This document shows, piece by piece, positions 14,327 through 16,664 of a stretch of 16,664 nucleotides of DNA. Position 1 is the stretch's first letter. Every line of letters begins with the position of its first letter. The stretch covers positions 1-16,664 of the forward strand of contig NZ_JAIEFA010000026.1 in the NCBI RefSeq assembly GCF_029067145.1. The letters run 5' to 3'. A program made the translations under genes and the position numbers. A model generated the notes under the pieces. It worked only from the letters and a program-made list of their open reading frames with translations. It was not told where the DNA came from and searched no databases. This stretch comes from Helicobacter sp. (GTDB lineage Bacteria; Campylobacterota; Campylobacteria; Campylobacterales; Helicobacteraceae).

Positions 14327-15721
14327 TTAATGGGCTAAAAATAGAATCAAGGATTTGTTATTTAAAAGTAGATTGATTTGCACGCCTTGTTTATCTGTTA
14401 GGACTTGATAAATCTCATCTTCATTTTTAAAGGCTTTTGGTAATGAGATTCCAATTGAAATGCTATTTTCAGCCAATACTGCTTTGGAGCGACCTGCGAT
14501 GATGTTAGTAAATTCCGAAATAACATCTAATAACTCTTCATCACTTTGGGATTCCTCTCCCAAAAGCATCATAGAAGCTTCTTTGACTAGCACCTTGCTA
14601 AAACACAATGCTACGATTCCGCTTACATCACCTTCAAAAGTAATCATTGCCCCCATTATATCTATTTCATTGGTTTTGTTGTATTTGGTTACTTTGTAAT
14701 CTGTACGTTTTGCCTCGCCACCCGTCAAAGAGGAAAGCGTTTCGATTGCGGCATTGACAAATACAGGCAACTGCGCTACCAAATTCTTAGTTAATCCCTT
14801 GCTTTTTTGCTGTGAAGTTTGATGTGCTTTAGCAAGCTCTCTAATTTTCGTATCATTTCTGCATTTGTCTATGTTGTCAAAAAACAAAATATTACTACGC
14901 GCACAAAGCTCTTGTCTGCTGTGGTCCAAAGGAGTTTTTAGCCCACAAACTGCAATACAAGCCCCAAACTTTGCATTATTGAGCGCTAAGGACATAATAA
15001 AATCCAATGCGGCTAAATTAAAATCTTTGGTATCGCTCGCATCAAAAATAAAAACTCTATAACCCTCTCTTAAGCGTGAATTGTGTGCTTGGATATTAAA
15101 AGAAAGCGAGATATTTTTATCTACTTTTTTATAAAGCGTGTAAATCACGATTCCATTATTAATCGTAATGGGAATGAAATTACCTGTAATGTCAAAATAA
15201 ATATCATAAAGGTAAATGGCTTTATCAAGATATTGACGCCGCTTATCCATAAACTCTTCACCACTATTGACGCAGATTACCTCATACCCCTTAGCAGTCA
15301 GCTCTTGAGAAATCAACGTCTGCATCATACCATCTGCGTCATAATAAATCACACTTTGATTTAGCGGAGGAATTTTAAGCCCAAGCAAGAGATTTGCCAT
15401 ATGTTCTGTGCGAAAAAGTGGCAAGCTCTTGTTGGGAAAAAGAGATTTCAGTTTGGGAAATTGTGCATCATTATAGCCCACGAACGCTACTGCAATACTT
15501 ACCTTATTTTGCATAGCAAGCAAAGCTTTAGCAATAAGAATCGTCGCGCCTTCATCAAATTGTGTAATATGCTCAAATGAAAAATACACTGCTTTAAGTG
15601 CGAGAGAACGAATCGTCGCACTGTTGGAGATAAGCACGCCACAGATTTCCTTAGCTTCTTTCATCTCCAAGCGCACATCTGGCGCATAAATCGCAATATC
15701 GTGTTTAATGATAGGTCTCAA
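14327..15721 (-). CDS. multidomain protein with C-terminal CheX phosphatase domain
   Basis: The 464-residue cytoplasmic protein ends in a CheX-type domain (about 315-464) with Asp399, Glu403, Asn406 in 'DVISEFTNIIAG' and Pro428, the same spacing as the short CheX-like protein encoded at 6447-6860. The first part (about 25-110) looks STAS-like. Residues 121-200 look like a degraded receiver, with 'VIYYDAD' for the first strand and 'AIYLYDIYF' (Asp173) where a phospho-acceptor would sit. Residues 204-265 are again STAS-like. These N-terminal calls are weak. A role in CheY-P removal or in reading a phosphorylated partner is an inference. The start is TTG at 15721, set by an in-frame stop 15 bases upstream; AAAGG lies nine bases away. 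The OmpA-family gene ends 23 bases upstream with no terminator seen, so readthrough is possible. Confidence 0.72.
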   Translation of the reverse strand: MRPIIKHDIAIYAPDVRLEMKEAKEICGVLISNSATIRSLALKAVYFSFEHITQFDEGATILIAKALLAMQNKVSIAVAFVGYNDAQFPKLKSLFPNKSLPLFRTEHMANLLLGLKIPPLNQSVIYYDADGMMQTLISQELTAKGYEVICVNSGEEFMDKRRQYLDKAIYLYDIYFDITGNFIPITINNGIVIYTLYKKVDKNISLSFNIQAHNSRLREGYRVFIFDASDTKDFNLAALDFIMSLALNNAKFGACIAVCGLKTPLDHSRQELCARSNILFFDNIDKCRNDTKIRELAKAHQTSQQKSKGLTKNLVAQLPVFVNAAIETLSSLTGGEAKRTDYKVTKYNKTNEIDIMGAMITFEGDVSGIVALCFSKVLVKEASMMLLGEESQSDEELLDVISEFTNIIAGRSKAVLAENSISIGISLPKAFKNEDEIYQVLTDKQGVQINLLLNNKSLILFLAH

Positions 15722-15744
15722 TTCCTCAAACCTTTATAAAAGTC

Positions 15745-16629
15745 TTATTTGGTATAAACTTCTGCCTCTACTCTTCTATTTTGTTTTCTGCCCTCTTTTG
15801 TAGCATTATCTGCAATCGGTCTTGTTTCACCATAACCTTTTGCTTCCAATCTCTCTGGAGAGATTCCTTCTTCTATGATTTTATCTTTTACCGCTGTTGC
15901 ACGACGTTCAGATAGTTGTTGATTGTAAGCTGAATTTCCTGTGGAATCCGTATGCCCATTGATGATTGCAGTTTGATTTGGATTTTGTTTCATATATTCT
16001 GCAAAATCTGTAATTTCTGCATTATATTCTGGTGCAATGTTTGTAGAATCAAATGGGAATTGCACAGAGAATGTATGGATATGAGACAACGCCTCTGTTG
16101 GTTGTGGCTCTGGTTGTGCGTAAGTTCCAAATGGAATACTAAAACCAACCATTGCAATCACATCACTACGTCCATCAAAACTTGCCAAATGTCGGAGTTC
16201 TGTTTTTAGGTGGAGGTATTCTGCGATTTCATGACGCAATCCCACACCATATTGTCCAAAGAAATCACTATCCATATTTTGGAAATTATGGCTTAAATCC
16301 TCATAACCAAGACCTCCTAAAATATAAACAGAAGTTTTATCCCACACTTCAAATTCTTTTACAAGGTTCATATAATAACGATTAATATCCGTAGATTGTC
16401 CTTGCTGACTACCTTTTGCGCTATCCGCGCGGTCATAACCAAGCTCTACAAGCACACTTGGTGCAACACGACTAGCAAACTTCAAACCATAGCTTAAATC
16501 CGCGCTATTTTTGTAGCGATCATTGTCAATATGGAAAGTTCCACCAACTTGCGGAGTAACCTCAAATAGATTGTTGGCTGCAAAAAGCGAACCACTTAAT
16601 ATGAGTGAAAGCGCAAGAATTTTTTTCAT
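15745..16629 (-). CDS. OmpA-family outer-membrane protein
   Basis: The 294-residue protein has a signal peptide (MKKILALSLILSGSLFA, cut before Ala18-Asn). An N-terminal eight-strand-like barrel follows (about 21-170), with alternating strands such as 'SVYILGGLGYED' and 'IAMVGFSIPFG'. A short Pro-rich linker, 'QPEPQP', leads to an OmpA_C peptidoglycan-binding domain (about 185-294). There Asp228 ('NGHTDSTG') and Arg243 ('LSERRA') keep the 15-residue spacing of the diaminopimelate-binding pair, and 'GYGETRPIADN' is standard. It ties the outer membrane to the wall. AAAGGAG with a six-base spacer precedes the ATG. The CheX-domain gene follows after 23 bases. Confidence 0.93.
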   Translation of the reverse strand: MKKILALSLILSGSLFAANNLFEVTPQVGGTFHIDNDRYKNSADLSYGLKFASRVAPSVLVELGYDRADSAKGSQQGQSTDINRYYMNLVKEFEVWDKTSVYILGGLGYEDLSHNFQNMDSDFFGQYGVGLRHEIAEYLHLKTELRHLASFDGRSDVIAMVGFSIPFGTYAQPEPQPTEALSHIHTFSVQFPFDSTNIAPEYNAEITDFAEYMKQNPNQTAIINGHTDSTGNSAYNQQLSERRATAVKDKIIEEGISPERLEAKGYGETRPIADNATKEGRKQNRRVEAEVYTK

Positions 16630-16646
16630 AATTTTCTCCTTTAAAC

Positions 16647-16652
16647 AATATA
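16647..16652 (-). promoter_or_regulatory. possible -10 box of the OmpA-family gene
   Basis: TATATT on the minus strand lies 17 bases before the ATG at 16629. The window ends before a -35 could be judged, and the leader would be very short. Confidence 0.3.
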
Positions 16653-16664
16653 AAACTTATATTA

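Noticed and set aside
14147..14338. 63-codon plus-strand frame
   Set aside because: It runs through the hairpins and repeated TGTGCGTCA words, lacks a convincing ribosome site, overlaps the end of the CheX-domain gene and has no recognisable domain.

Overview
The window looks like a chromosomal segment of a Campylobacterota bacterium, most likely a Helicobacter of the enterohepatic kind. It is AT-rich and tightly packed, with T-rich stretches before TATAAT-type -10 boxes and a homopolymeric C tract inside a surface-sugar gene. The order cheX-like / fliN / fliO / tonB-like on one strand is typical of the group, and a pst phosphate transporter argues against H. pylori itself. The assignment rests on gene content recalled from knowledge, not on a search.

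Layout. Bases 1-953 hold a leftward GNAT/FemAB-like acyltransferase gene, open at the left edge and carrying an 11-base C tract near its 3' end. Bases 1139-1257 hold a rightward, very small zinc-ribbon gene broken by one base in a T7 run, followed by a terminator hairpin. Bases 1557-4669 are a leftward dTDP-sugar operon, rmlA-rmlB-fdtA-type ketoisomerase-methyltransferase, feeding surface glycan synthesis; no aminotransferase is present in the window. Bases 4773-6860 are a second leftward operon: a CheX-type phosphatase, FliN, FliO and a TonB-like protein. Bases 6990-7979 encode a cation diffusion facilitator-like transporter. From a divergent promoter region at about 8000-8200, pstS-pstC-pstA-pstB run rightward to 11566 with overlapping or near-overlapping ends.

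A 290-base spacer with nested inverted repeats leads to a poly-HAMP chemoreceptor (11859-13976). A 350-base non-coding stretch follows, with a related nested hairpin and more inverted repeats. Two leftward genes close the window: a 464-residue protein ending in a second CheX-type domain, and an OmpA-family outer-membrane protein just upstream of it.

Two themes recur. One is motility and chemotaxis: receptor, two CheX-type domains with the same motif spacing, a motor switch protein and an export-apparatus protein. The other is the cell surface: nucleotide sugars, a phase-variable acyltransferase, OmpA, TonB and phosphate uptake. The points most worth a second look are the C-tract gene, the frameshifted zinc-ribbon microgene whose break lies on a T7 slip site, and the paired nested hairpins that bracket the chemoreceptor gene.
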